Assembly (NCBI GenBank): GCA_013289855.1
Contig: JABCZD010000002.1
Coordinates: forward strand, 186,001 to 250,000
DNA: 64,000 nucleotides
Direction: 5' to 3'
From: Acidobacteriota bacterium
GTDB lineage: Bacteria; Acidobacteriota; Terriglobia; Acidiferrales; UBA7541
Below, piece after piece: positions 42,931-50,792 of this stretch. Every line of letters starts with the position of its first letter. The stretch's first letter is position 1. Position numbers and translations under genes: made by a program. Below the pieces are notes generated by a model. It ran no database searches. It was not told where the DNA came from and saw nothing but the letters and a program-made list of their open reading frames with translations.

Positions 42931-43579
42931 TATAGCACCGGCGTGCTCGCGTGGCTATATCTGTTCACATGAACTGATAAGTAGCTTTTTAACAGTAACT
43001 TACAGGTTCATGATATCTTCAGACGTAGTTCCTTTGACCGGCCTGTCACAATCGCGTACCCAAGTACAAGAACCGATCGGTGCATCACGCCCTGAAGTTG
43101 GTGCGGAATTCCTTGTTCGGTTAATAGGAGGCCTTGGGAGAATAAAAATTTTAGCCTGTAGTCCCAAGAACCAATCGGGACACCTCCCTGGACCTTCCGG
43201 GCCCCAACTGATCATTGGAGCTAGTGAGTGCCATCGGTGTCCCGATTACATTTTCGGCGTGGTTTCCCACCTTCATAGCCCCTATGGCCAGTTGCTTCCA
43301 TCACTTTCCCAAAGTGCATGCTCACTCGGCCATGATTCTTCCCCCTGCATTTCAGCTCATCGCAATCTAAGACGCTTATTATCTATAAGTTGCATGTGTT
43401 AACCTCTCCGGCATCACACTCTTTACCTTCGCTTGCCGCAACTTTTGCACTCGCGTACGGTTTAAACCAGCATGCCGTTGTTCTAGCGGGCTTCCCGGAA
43501 CCACCCAAGATCCCCCGGGGACCCGGTTGTAGTGCATCTCGTGCAGCCTAAACTTGATTTACCAGGAGAGCCTCACACC
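42931..43579. other. Long intergenic region dense in inverted repeats; possible structured RNA
   Basis: 650 bases without a supported gene. Perfect stems: CTTGGGA/TCCCAAG (43133-43139, 43162-43168); a 12-bp pair AATCGGGACACC/GGTGTCCCGATT (43173-43184, 43236-43247) enclosing CCAA/TTGG (43204-43218); CATAG/CTATG (43274-43286); CACTTT/AAAGTG (43302-43316); CTTAT/ATAAG (43375-43389). Such density is unlike the other gaps in the window. A reading frame of 130 codons (43010-43402) spans it but has no coding character. Confidence 0.5.
42968..43012. promoter_or_regulatory. Imperfect inverted repeat upstream of the CadC-like regulator
   Basis: CATGAACTGATAAG (42968-42981) and CTTACAGGTTCATG (42999-43012) pair at 11 of 14 positions. 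It lies 38 bases upstream of the regulator start and could be its own operator. Confidence 0.35.
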
Positions 43580-44035
43580 ATGAGTGGACTTCATAAGCTG
43601 TCCCTTGCAGTTTTCGCGCTTCTGCTGGCTATTCCAGCGGCGCTCTCGGCCAAGCCAGCTCCTCCAGCGGACCATCCCGCCTATCTTCACGCTTTGACCG
43701 ATCTGCGCACCGCTCGCGCCCATCTGCAACGTCCCGATGGCGGCGAACTGCGCGACCAGGAGAAGAAAGCCATTCACGAGATCGATGAAGCCATCAACGA
43801 AATCAAAAAGGCCTCCATCGACGACGGCAAGGACCTGAACGATCATCCTCCCGTGGACACCCATATGGCTTGGGACGGCCGCCTGCATCGCGCCCTGCAA
43901 TTGCTCGACAAGGCCCATCAGGATATCTCTCAGGAAGAAGACAACCGCTTCGCGCAAGGTTTGCAGGAGCGCGCCTTCGTCCACATCGATAAGGCCCATC
44001 ACCACGTAGAAGAGGCCATCAGCCTGGTCCGCTAA
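43580..44035 (+). CDS. Exported small helical protein, function unknown
   Basis: 151 residues from the ATG at 43580 (AGGAGAG upstream; the longer frame is not supported). A signal peptide (MSGLHKLSLAVFALLLAIPAALSA) is followed by a mainly helical domain containing two similar His/Asp-rich halves: HPAYLHALTDLRTARAHLQ and AFVHIDKAHHHVEEAISLV, with DDGKDLNDHPPVDTHMAWDG between. The helical pairs with regularly spaced His could bind a metal or haem-like group, but nothing confirms it. A strong Rho-independent terminator follows, so it is a monocistronic gene. Confidence 0.75.
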   Translation: MSGLHKLSLAVFALLLAIPAALSAKPAPPADHPAYLHALTDLRTARAHLQRPDGGELRDQEKKAIHEIDEAINEIKKASIDDGKDLNDHPPVDTHMAWDGRLHRALQLLDKAHQDISQEEDNRFAQGLQERAFVHIDKAHHHVEEAISLVR

Positions 44036-44060
44036 TTCTAGCAACCGCAGCCTGCACTCT

Positions 44061-44098
44061 TCGCCGCGACCGCTAACGCAGTCGCGGCGATTTTTTTT
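44061..44098 (+). terminator. Rho-independent terminator
   Basis: Perfect 10-bp stem TCGCCGCGAC/GTCGCGGCGA (44061-44070, 44081-44090), 10-base loop, then eight T. It lies 25 bases after the stop of the preceding gene. Confidence 0.85.
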
Positions 44099-44163
44099 GG
44101 AACGGCGACTTGACGCCGTTCTCCCGCAGAATCTTAAGTGCGTAGTTTCGTTTTTTCTTGTTT

Positions 44164-44191
44164 CGGGAGGGCCCGACTTTAGTCGGGCCGT
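44164..44191. repeat. Dispersed palindromic repeat, copy 1
   Basis: Contains the 9-bp stem GGCCCGACT/AGTCGGGCC (44170-44189). The 28 bases here are identical, in reverse complement, to 59841-59868. A separate AACGGCG/CGCCGTT hairpin lies just before, at 44101-44120. Confidence 0.7.
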
Positions 44192-44268
44192 TAGCGAGGC
44201 ACTAAAAAACCGGTTTTAGCCGCTGAGGGACCGCTTCGAGTCCTTTCCAGCTCTGTGGCACAACCCCA

Positions 44269-46827
44269 CTACTCCAATCTCTCGTACACCTTCCGTGCCT
44301 CCGCCAACCGCCCCATCACATACGCCTTCTCGTCCGCCGAATTCCAGTCCGGATACGCCGCCGTCGCTTCCGTCACGCGGTCAATCCACGCCGCAAAATA
44401 TTTCGCGTCTTCCGGCGCGCGCGGCGCCTTCCCGCCAACCGTTATATAAATCGGGCTGGTCGTCGCATACACATAATTGTCCAGTACCGGATATTCCGCC
44501 GCGTCGCTAGAAGCCCGCAGCACGCACCACCCGCTCTCACCCACCGGCAGCGTCCCGGAAACATCGCTCGAAGTCCGCGCCCCATCCAGTTGCAACGTCT
44601 GCGCCACTTTTCCGTTGCACACCACTTCCAGATGATCCACGGGAACAATCGAACGCAGCTTCGCGGTAAACGCCACGGCATTTTGCGGCGCGTCCAATGT
44701 TAATTCGTCGCCGAGCTGTTTCTCGCCCAGCGTAAATTTCAGCAGAGGACCGTTTGTTGCGAACGTTCGGCCCTTTTTCAGCGCGTCCAGCCACGTCTGC
44801 ATATCTATGGGCCACTCGGGCACTCGTACGTAGACGCGATTCATCCCCACCGGGCCGCGCAGCGACGCGAAGTTCGCCATCGCGTCGGTTCCGCCGCCCG
44901 CGGGAATGCGAAAGCCAAGATTCAGCAGCCGATACCACACCGCCGCCGTTGAGCGATGATCGCTGAACCCGACAATCTCCATATAATCCAATTTTCCGAG
45001 CCCCACATCGATCGGCAATTCATCGGTGATTCTCTGCGCCGGAATCGCGAACGGATCAGGAACCTCATCGAACGGATGCACCGCGCCCACCAGCGCCCCT
45101 TGTGCATGCGCCATGTCATAAACATCCGCATTCATCGGATACAAACTCGCCGCCGCCGTGTTCGGATAGCCTGCATACCCCGGCAACAAAATATGATCCT
45201 TAATATTCAGCAGCCCGCGATGCCCCCAATAACTCGTGTGAAATTCCTGTCCATGAATAATCCCAGTGTCCCGATCGGATATTACGTTTAGGTGCTTCGT
45301 GTCGTACGCAATGTCGGGGAACCGCTGTTCTTTATTCACAATCAAATTATTAACGACAGCCAATCCCTCGCCTTCCGCTTGATCGAGCAGATGGTCTGGA
45401 TCATTGCGGTACACTCCTCCGTAATTCATGTGCACATGCAGGTCGCCACTGATCCATCGGCTTCCCGTTGAAGGCTGCCAGCCGAGCGGACGTAGTTCGA
45501 TCGTTGCTTCAGCAGTTTGATTACGAAATACCTGGACAGTCTGGCTCTCGAGAGCATTTTCAAATCCGCGCAGAACTTCGACGTGAATTTTGCCTACCGG
45601 AACGTCCACGGATGCATAATTCTCTGCGAACGGATAGAAGTAGTGCGCCTCGAACGGCCTCTCTCGGCGATCAAATCCGTCATCGCCATGGATCCACACG
45701 CGTTCTGGTGCGTAAAACTTTCCTCGGTCGTCCGTCACAGCAATCCGCGACATGTTCACTCTTTGGCCGGCGACGATCCGGATGTTCAACCGTGTATGTG
45801 GTTCGCGATATTTTCGATCTCTGATTTCCAACTCTTGCCGCTTGCCGCCAGGCAACTGGTCCAACCAAAGTTCAGTCGCTCCGTCCTGATTGGAAATGTA
45901 GGCCAGCGTTCTTCCGTTCGGCGACCAGCGCACATTGGTGATGTCGTAGTCGCCGTACGTCAGGGGAAAGGCGTCGCCGCCATTTGCTGGAATGACCCAC
46001 AGCTGGTGCCAGTTGCGGCCAAGATACGAGCTGTACACAATGCGCGAACCGTCCGGCGAAAATTCCGGCCGCGCTTTCCAGTTGGTCTCTTCGTAATGAA
46101 TTTCTCGGGCTTCCGCGCCCGCCTGCGCTTTCATGCGCCAGAAACCGCCCGTGCCATGAATGCGTCCGCGATTGGAGACGAAAAGAATTTCCTGCCCGTC
46201 GCGCGACCACACCGGACTGATCTCCATGTCATACGCGCTGTAGTAATAGCGCGGCAGCGAACTTTTGGTTTCTCCCGTTACCCGCATGAGATTTTCCAAT
46301 TTGCCGCCGCGAATATCGCCTACAAAAATATGAAAGCGTTTGTTGTACGAGGTCGATACAAAAAGAATCTTCTTGCCGTCTGGCGACCAGCGCGGCTCAA
46401 CATTCACCGCCCCACCACTGGTCAGTTGCGTGGTCGCGCCACTCGCCACATCGAGTAGCCACAATTCCAGCGCATCCTTCTGATACGAACAATAAACAAT
46501 CGATTTCCCGTCCGGCGACCAATCGGGCTGGTAATCGTAACCGTCTCCGTCGGTGAGCTGCTGCGCGAAAGTCTCGCTGATTTTCTGCCGCCACAGCGAC
46601 CCGCCCATCGAGTACACCACCGACTGCGAATCAGGCGACCACGCCACGCTGCTCGGTCCGCTGGTCAGCTGCGGCAAATACATTTCGCGGAAATAGTAGG
46701 AATGCGGGAGATCGATCTGCTCGAGCACCGGCCGGCGCTGCGCCACGGCGCGTTGCAGAATGCCGCATGACGCGGCAATCGCTAAAAACAAAAGCAGCCG
46801 CGCGAAGCGGCGAACCGCGGGATTCAA
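44269..46827 (-). CDS. TolB-like propeller fused to CehA/PHP-type metallohydrolase
   Basis: 852 residues if started at the TTG 46827, which has GGAGG nine bases upstream within the end of the DinB gene; longer starts would run through that gene. Signal peptide (RRFARLLLFLAIAASCGILQRAVAQ). Residues about 45-400 are PD40 propeller blades (SSVAWSPDSQSVVYSMGG, PDWSPDGKSIVYCSY, PRWSPDGKKILFVS, PEFSPDGSRIVYSS). Residues about 500-760 are a PHP-like metal-dependent hydrolase of the CehA/McbA group: ISGDLHVHMNYGG, DIAYDTKHLNVI, HGQEFHTSYWGHRG, GAVHPFDEVPD, VGFSDHRST. The combination suggests an exported hydrolase with a protein- or peptide-binding propeller. Substrate unknown. Confidence 0.82.
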   Translation of the reverse strand: MNPAVRRFARLLLFLAIAASCGILQRAVAQRRPVLEQIDLPHSYYFREMYLPQLTSGPSSVAWSPDSQSVVYSMGGSLWRQKISETFAQQLTDGDGYDYQPDWSPDGKSIVYCSYQKDALELWLLDVASGATTQLTSGGAVNVEPRWSPDGKKILFVSTSYNKRFHIFVGDIRGGKLENLMRVTGETKSSLPRYYYSAYDMEISPVWSRDGQEILFVSNRGRIHGTGGFWRMKAQAGAEAREIHYEETNWKARPEFSPDGSRIVYSSYLGRNWHQLWVIPANGGDAFPLTYGDYDITNVRWSPNGRTLAYISNQDGATELWLDQLPGGKRQELEIRDRKYREPHTRLNIRIVAGQRVNMSRIAVTDDRGKFYAPERVWIHGDDGFDRRERPFEAHYFYPFAENYASVDVPVGKIHVEVLRGFENALESQTVQVFRNQTAEATIELRPLGWQPSTGSRWISGDLHVHMNYGGVYRNDPDHLLDQAEGEGLAVVNNLIVNKEQRFPDIAYDTKHLNVISDRDTGIIHGQEFHTSYWGHRGLLNIKDHILLPGYAGYPNTAAASLYPMNADVYDMAHAQGALVGAVHPFDEVPDPFAIPAQRITDELPIDVGLGKLDYMEIVGFSDHRSTAAVWYRLLNLGFRIPAGGGTDAMANFASLRGPVGMNRVYVRVPEWPIDMQTWLDALKKGRTFATNGPLLKFTLGEKQLGDELTLDAPQNAVAFTAKLRSIVPVDHLEVVCNGKVAQTLQLDGARTSSDVSGTLPVGESGWCVLRASSDAAEYPVLDNYVYATTSPIYITVGGKAPRAPEDAKYFAAWIDRVTEATAAYPDWNSADEKAYVMGRLAEARKVYERLE

Positions 46828-46831
46828 AATT

Positions 46832-47374
46832 CTACGCCTCCGGCCAGATTCCCAGCGCGCGCCGCAAATCCACCAGCTGGCCCAGATGGTAGGAATTGTG
46901 GTCCGCCAGCACCAGCACTTCGCGCAAAATGGTTTTGCCGTTGCCGTGCGGAATCGCGGCATGCAGATCCGTTTTCGGATTTTCCACCAGAGCGATCATC
47001 TGCAGCAGGTCGTAATGAAAATCGCGGATGCTCTTATCCCACGCGGCCGGGCTCGGCGGTATCGGCGATTTCGGCCAGTAGCCTTCGGGAAATTCCGGCG
47101 ACACGTGCTCGGCGTTGCGGCTGAACTCCAGAATGTCCCACTGCGCGATGCGCACGTGTTCCAGCAACTGCCACGCCGTATGCGCCAGGCCCTTCGCCGG
47201 GACGCCACGCTTCCGCACCGGAAAGTCATCCAGCGCGTCGCCGAAATGCACGTGCGCTTGCCCGCCTTTCAGCAGCGTCACGAGTTGTTTGCGCAAATCC
47301 TGATCGGTTTTGCCGCCGGATGAATTGCCGTGGGTGGCCTTACTCTGAGAACTTGCGCGGGGCTTTTTTTTCAT
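46832..47374 (-). CDS. DinB-family protein
   Basis: 180 residues from ATG 47374; a TTG at 47404 with GGAAG nearby would add ten residues. The four-helix DinB/YfiT-like fold is recognisable: LAHTAWQLLEHVRIAQWDILEFSR near the N-terminal third, and VLVLADHNSYHLGQLVDLRRALGIWP at the end, with His residues in the metal-binding positions (one in helix 1, two in the last helix). Members include metal-dependent thiol S-transferases and proteins of unknown function. The Lys-rich start is probably a disordered tail. The stop lies seven bases from the start of the propeller-hydrolase gene, so both are probably co-transcribed. Confidence 0.82.
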   Translation of the reverse strand: MKKKPRASSQSKATHGNSSGGKTDQDLRKQLVTLLKGGQAHVHFGDALDDFPVRKRGVPAKGLAHTAWQLLEHVRIAQWDILEFSRNAEHVSPEFPEGYWPKSPIPPSPAAWDKSIRDFHYDLLQMIALVENPKTDLHAAIPHGNGKTILREVLVLADHNSYHLGQLVDLRRALGIWPEA

Positions 47375-47638
47375 AGCTGGCACTGGTGTCTCCGGTTGTC
47401 GCAATTCGCTTCCGGAAGGTGCATAGAGTGTAAATCGAACTGCCCACGAGTGGCGACTTTTTGCTGCGAATAAGTGCTAAATCCACGGCCCCATCGCGCC
47501 GCGTTAATACGCGCGGAATCGTTTGCGGAAAGAGTTGCGCTGCTGGCATACTTTCTGGCTCCCCGCAATCCACGGCAGTGGCACCAGGGCGAACAAGCGA
47601 AAACTTGCGACGGCCTGTAAAAGAAAGAGGCGGCTACC

Positions 47639-48370
47639 ATGAAGCGTGAATATCACCACTGGCATTCTCCGCGGCTGGGCATTGAGATGGGCGTGGTGGT
47701 CTACGGTCACTGGGGGCCGCCCTTGCTGGGATTTCCCACCAGCGCCGGTGATGAGTGGGAACTCGAAGGCCAGAGCATGGTGGGCGCGCTCGCGGATTTC
47801 ATCGATGGCGGCCGCGTGAAACTCTTCACCGTGAATTCCATCAACGGACAAAGTTTTTATAACAAGAGCGCGCATCCTTTTCACCGCAGTTACGTGCAGT
47901 CGGTATTCGATTCGTATCTGCGCGAAGAAGTTGTGCCCTTTATCTGGAACAGTTGCCAGTCGTCGGGCATTGGCATCAGCACCATGGGTTCATCTTTTGG
48001 CGCGTATCACGCCGCGAATTCCTTGTTCAAGCATCCGGACGTCATCAAGCGCTGCTTCGCCATGTCTGGCGTGTACGATTTGCGGAATTTCATGGATGGC
48101 ATGTACGACGACAATTTTTATTTCAACAATCCCGTCGATTACCTGGCGAACATGAGCGATCCGTGGGTGCTGGGAAATCTCGCCAGTTGCGACATTCATT
48201 TGACCACTGGCACGGGCCAGTGGGAAAAACCCGAGCCCACCTATCGCTTGTCTGAAATCCTGAATAGCCGCGGCATTCGCCACTCCGTAGACAATTGGGG
48301 CCCGCAAGGCGGCCACGATTGGCCGTACTGGAAGCACCAGATGCGCGAATACATTTCGCGCCTGTTTTAG
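47639..48370 (+). CDS. Putative esterase (COG4947-type alpha/beta hydrolase)
   Basis: 243 residues, no signal peptide. The nucleophile elbow is STMGSSFGAYHA (near residue 120, G-x-S-x-G), the N-terminal half shows GVVVYGHWGPPLLGFPTSAGDEWE, and a histidine in GPQGGHDWPYWKHQMREY near the end completes a likely triad. This layout matches the small uncharacterised esterases similar to esterase D/mycolyl-transferase-like hydrolases. AGAGG lies eight bases before the ATG. No clear operon partner. Confidence 0.78.
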   Translation: MKREYHHWHSPRLGIEMGVVVYGHWGPPLLGFPTSAGDEWELEGQSMVGALADFIDGGRVKLFTVNSINGQSFYNKSAHPFHRSYVQSVFDSYLREEVVPFIWNSCQSSGIGISTMGSSFGAYHAANSLFKHPDVIKRCFAMSGVYDLRNFMDGMYDDNFYFNNPVDYLANMSDPWVLGNLASCDIHLTTGTGQWEKPEPTYRLSEILNSRGIRHSVDNWGPQGGHDWPYWKHQMREYISRLF

Positions 48371-48398
48371 GAATCACAACCGCGCGACATGCGCGCCG

Positions 48399-48950
48399 CT
48401 AGGCGAGGAATTTTTTCAGTGGATCGAAATAGTGGCCGGTCCAGCCGGCGTAAAGGCTATCGTAGTCACCCGCGGGAAAACCCTTGTGATCGAGAACCAC
48501 AAGTGTCCCGCCGTCTTGCGCTTTGAAATCAAAACGCACAATCGAGTAGACCGAAGGCTCCCAATGCGACGGTCGCCACGCTTGAACGATGCACGCGTTC
48601 GGCGTCAGTTCCACGTTGCGGCCTGCGATGAGTCCGCCGAACATGGTGAAGGCGCCGCCGGGATTGCGGTCGATGTCGGCGGCCAGGCCGCTGAATGCGG
48701 CGAACTGTTTAGAATCCAGAAGCGCTTCGTAAATGCGCCGCGGCTCGGCCTTAATCACGACTTCCTGATGCAGCGAAGTGCGCGCGGCGTTGGCAGCTGT
48801 GCCAGGAGCTTCTTGCATGGACTGCGGCGGAGCTTGCCCGCGAACTTCGGTGCCGACCGCCAGACCGCCAAAGGCCAAAACAGCAGCGGTGATTAACTGA
48901 CGCCGAGTTGTGTAACTGGTATCCGCACGGGGATTTTCATGCTCGCTCAT
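48399..48950 (-). CDS. Exported SRPBCC-domain (AHSA1-like) protein
   Basis: 183 residues from the ATG at 48950 (GGAGGG six bases upstream; a GTG at 48989 is possible). It has a twin-arginine-type signal (YTTRRQLITAAVLAFGGLAVG), rare for this fold. The mature part is a START/SRPBCC domain of the activator-of-Hsp90-ATPase type: HQEVVIKAEPRRIYEALLDS, FSGLAADIDRNPGGAFTMFGG, AWRPSHWEPSVYSIVRFDF, and GWTGHYFDPLKKFLA at the end. It probably binds a small hydrophobic ligand. Function unknown; export suggests a periplasmic role. Confidence 0.8.
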   Translation of the reverse strand: MSEHENPRADTSYTTRRQLITAAVLAFGGLAVGTEVRGQAPPQSMQEAPGTAANAARTSLHQEVVIKAEPRRIYEALLDSKQFAAFSGLAADIDRNPGGAFTMFGGLIAGRNVELTPNACIVQAWRPSHWEPSVYSIVRFDFKAQDGGTLVVLDHKGFPAGDYDSLYAGWTGHYFDPLKKFLA

Positions 48951-48991
48951 CGTCGGCCCTCCGGATTGATCGTGATTGCATGGAGACACGG

Positions 48992-49252
48992 CTACTCGTA
49001 GACATCGCGCCGATGCGCGATTCTCGTAATAGCGATATGTTTTGCTACGTCATCAATGTGGTAGACCACGCGCCAGTTGCCGAGTCGTATGCACCACTGA
49101 TGTTTGTAGCCTTTGAGTTTTCTGCATCCCGGAGGACGGGGGTTCTCAGCGAGAGCCAGAATTTTCCGGTCGATTCGATTAAAGAGGTTGTTATCCAGCG
49201 CGTCTAGTTCCTTTTGCGCTGAGTGCTTGATTTCGACAGAGTACTTAACCAC
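48992..49252 (-). CDS. RelE/ParE-type toxin
   Basis: 86 residues: KYSVEIKHSAQKELDALDNNLFNR..ILALAENPRPPGCRKLKG..WCIRLGNWRVVYHIDD..IAITRIAHRRDVY. The alternating pattern, the conserved basic residues (Arg in GNWRVVY and Arg/His near the end) and length match ribosome-dependent RelE-like mRNA interferases. It overlaps by eight bases with the short gene upstream, the usual antitoxin-toxin order. It is predicted to cleave mRNA at the ribosome when free. Confidence 0.85.
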   Translation of the reverse strand: MVKYSVEIKHSAQKELDALDNNLFNRIDRKILALAENPRPPGCRKLKGYKHQWCIRLGNWRVVYHIDDVAKHIAITRIAHRRDVYE

Positions 49253-49436
49253 GCGGGCGAGTGCGCTTCAGGCGGCTGGCACGATATTCCTCGTAAGGAA
49301 TACCCTTTTCCTTGCGACGCGATTCGGACACCAGACCGTCCCAGAAATCTTCCCAGATGGCGCCGTGTTTTTTCAGGTCGATCAAAACGGCGACCTTGCG
49401 GCCCTTCTCATCGGTGACGAATTGGATCCCGCTCAT
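49245..49436 (-). CDS. Antitoxin partner of the RelE-type toxin
   Basis: 63 residues: MSGIQFVTDEKGRKVAVLIDLKK, then a helix, WEDFWDGLVSESRRKEKGI, and a basic C-terminus. The size, the DEKGRKVAVLI strand typical of RelB/Phd-like antitoxins that shield the toxin, and the position immediately before and overlapping the toxin gene support the assignment. It may also bind DNA and repress the pair; no operator was identified. Confidence 0.75.
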   Translation of the reverse strand: MSGIQFVTDEKGRKVAVLIDLKKHGAIWEDFWDGLVSESRRKEKGIPYEEYRASRLKRTRPRG

Positions 49437-49546
49437 GGCCTAATTATACGCTCGGGTGCGAAAACAGCTCAGTCAAATTCTCAACGTGTGGCGTTAGCAG
49501 AGGTGAAGAGTTCGTCGTTGGGCCAATTCGATTACGAGGTTGGACC

Positions 49547-49571
49547 GCACAGGCAGGAATGCCTGTGCTAC
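49547..49571 (-). repeat. REP-like hairpin in reverse orientation (CTAC tail)
   Basis: Perfect 9-bp stem GCACAGGCA/TGCCTGTGC (loop GGAA) at 49547-49568, followed by TAC so that the minus strand begins GTAG. It is the mirror of the element at 17193-17217. Confidence 0.7.
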
Positions 49572-49579
49572 TGAGAGGC

Positions 49580-50605
49580 TCAGGCTAGGCCGAGGTGGTC
49601 TAGTTGGTAGCGGCCTTTGTTGATGATTTGGTCGTCGTCGATCCAGACGTCGCAGTTGCGGGTCAGGACGTCTACGTGGGTTTTGGATTTCCAGTCGGCG
49701 TGGGTTTGGCTGCCGTAGGGGTCGCCGAAGGCCAGGTGGACGCCGGGGAATTTTTCGTCCTGCAGCAGGATGCCGATCATTTCGCTTAGGCCGAGGTTGG
49801 TACCGAAGGCTAGTTCGCCGACGCGGTCGCTGTTTTCGTCGGTGTGGCAATACTCCCAAAATTCCGCTTCCAGATCCTTGCGGGCGCATTCAGCTTTTAC
49901 CAGGCGCGCGCCTTTTATGGTGAGGACCAGCGGCGTGGACTGCAGGTCGCCGTATTTGCCGTTGAAGTGGTCGCCAGCGGTGGCATCGCAGACGAAGGTG
50001 CCGTCCACCGTGGCCGGGGTAGTGAAGACTTCGCCGGCGGGGAGATTGGACCAATACCGCGGGCTGATGAGGCCGCTGGTTTTGACCCAGTCCAGGCCGC
50101 GATCGAAATGGGCGGCGATGTTGGTGCCGGCTTCGGTTTTTACCGTTAGCGTTTCGGCGCGGAGCATGCGATCGCGGAGCTTGTCGCTGAGCTTGTCTAC
50201 CTTTAGATAATCGGCGCGCATGCCTTGCTGCATGATTTCCGGGGTTACGCCGACCATGTGGGCATAGCGTATCTGGCGGCGCTCGACGACTTTAACGATG
50301 GCCATGCGGGCGCCAAGTTCGCCGGGCTGCGGGGTCATGCAGAGAATGCCGACGTCGGCGGTTTCCAGGGCGTCGAGGATCTTTTGCGGGGCTTCGCGAA
50401 TCGGGCGCGGGCTGAAGTCCTCAAGGAGGAAGGCTTCTAGTTTGGCGTGGCGATTTTCTAGCGCGGCCGCCAGGCTGGCGGCGACGGGCTTGCTGACGGC
50501 GTCGGCGATCAGGGCGACTTGTTCGCCGGGACGGACGGCCAAGCAGGTTTCTACGGCGTTCTTTGCGCCGGGCATTAGCTCAGTGGGTGCTGGGCCGAAA
50601 GTCAT
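49580..50605 (-). CDS. M29-family aminopeptidase-like metalloprotein
   Basis: 341 residues. The C-terminal half has the metal-ligand pattern of thermophilic (AmpS/PepS) M29 aminopeptidases: GELAFGTNLG (Glu), HLAFGDPYG (His), KTHVD (His and Asp), with DGTFVCDATAGDH and KGARLVKAECARKDLEAEFW before. The N-terminal domain resembles the same family (ALIADAVSKPVAASLAAAL). Length is slightly shorter than canonical AmpS (about 400). Some relatives are ring-cleaving dioxygenases (NicX-like), so peptidase activity should be considered likely but not proven. Cytoplasmic. Confidence 0.8.
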   Translation of the reverse strand: MTFGPAPTELMPGAKNAVETCLAVRPGEQVALIADAVSKPVAASLAAALENRHAKLEAFLLEDFSPRPIREAPQKILDALETADVGILCMTPQPGELGARMAIVKVVERRQIRYAHMVGVTPEIMQQGMRADYLKVDKLSDKLRDRMLRAETLTVKTEAGTNIAAHFDRGLDWVKTSGLISPRYWSNLPAGEVFTTPATVDGTFVCDATAGDHFNGKYGDLQSTPLVLTIKGARLVKAECARKDLEAEFWEYCHTDENSDRVGELAFGTNLGLSEMIGILLQDEKFPGVHLAFGDPYGSQTHADWKSKTHVDVLTRNCDVWIDDDQIINKGRYQLDHLGLA

Positions 50606-50792
50606 CCCAAATAGTTTACTGGGAATCTGGGTAATTTTGTAGAGGCAGTGCGGCGACTGTGCGGCGAATGCAGGTCATGAACGGTGACCGGAGAATAGCG
50701 GACTCGTGACGATAGCTACGCGTCGGCAACAATTGTAGTCTGTAAGATGGGTAACAGACCTGCAAGCCATAAGCTTCGTAGAAACGAAGAAA

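Noticed and set aside
43010..43402. 130-codon frame across the hairpin-dense gap
   Set aside because: No domain, no ribosome-binding site and codon use unlike neighbours; it follows from the repeat-rich, non-coding sequence.
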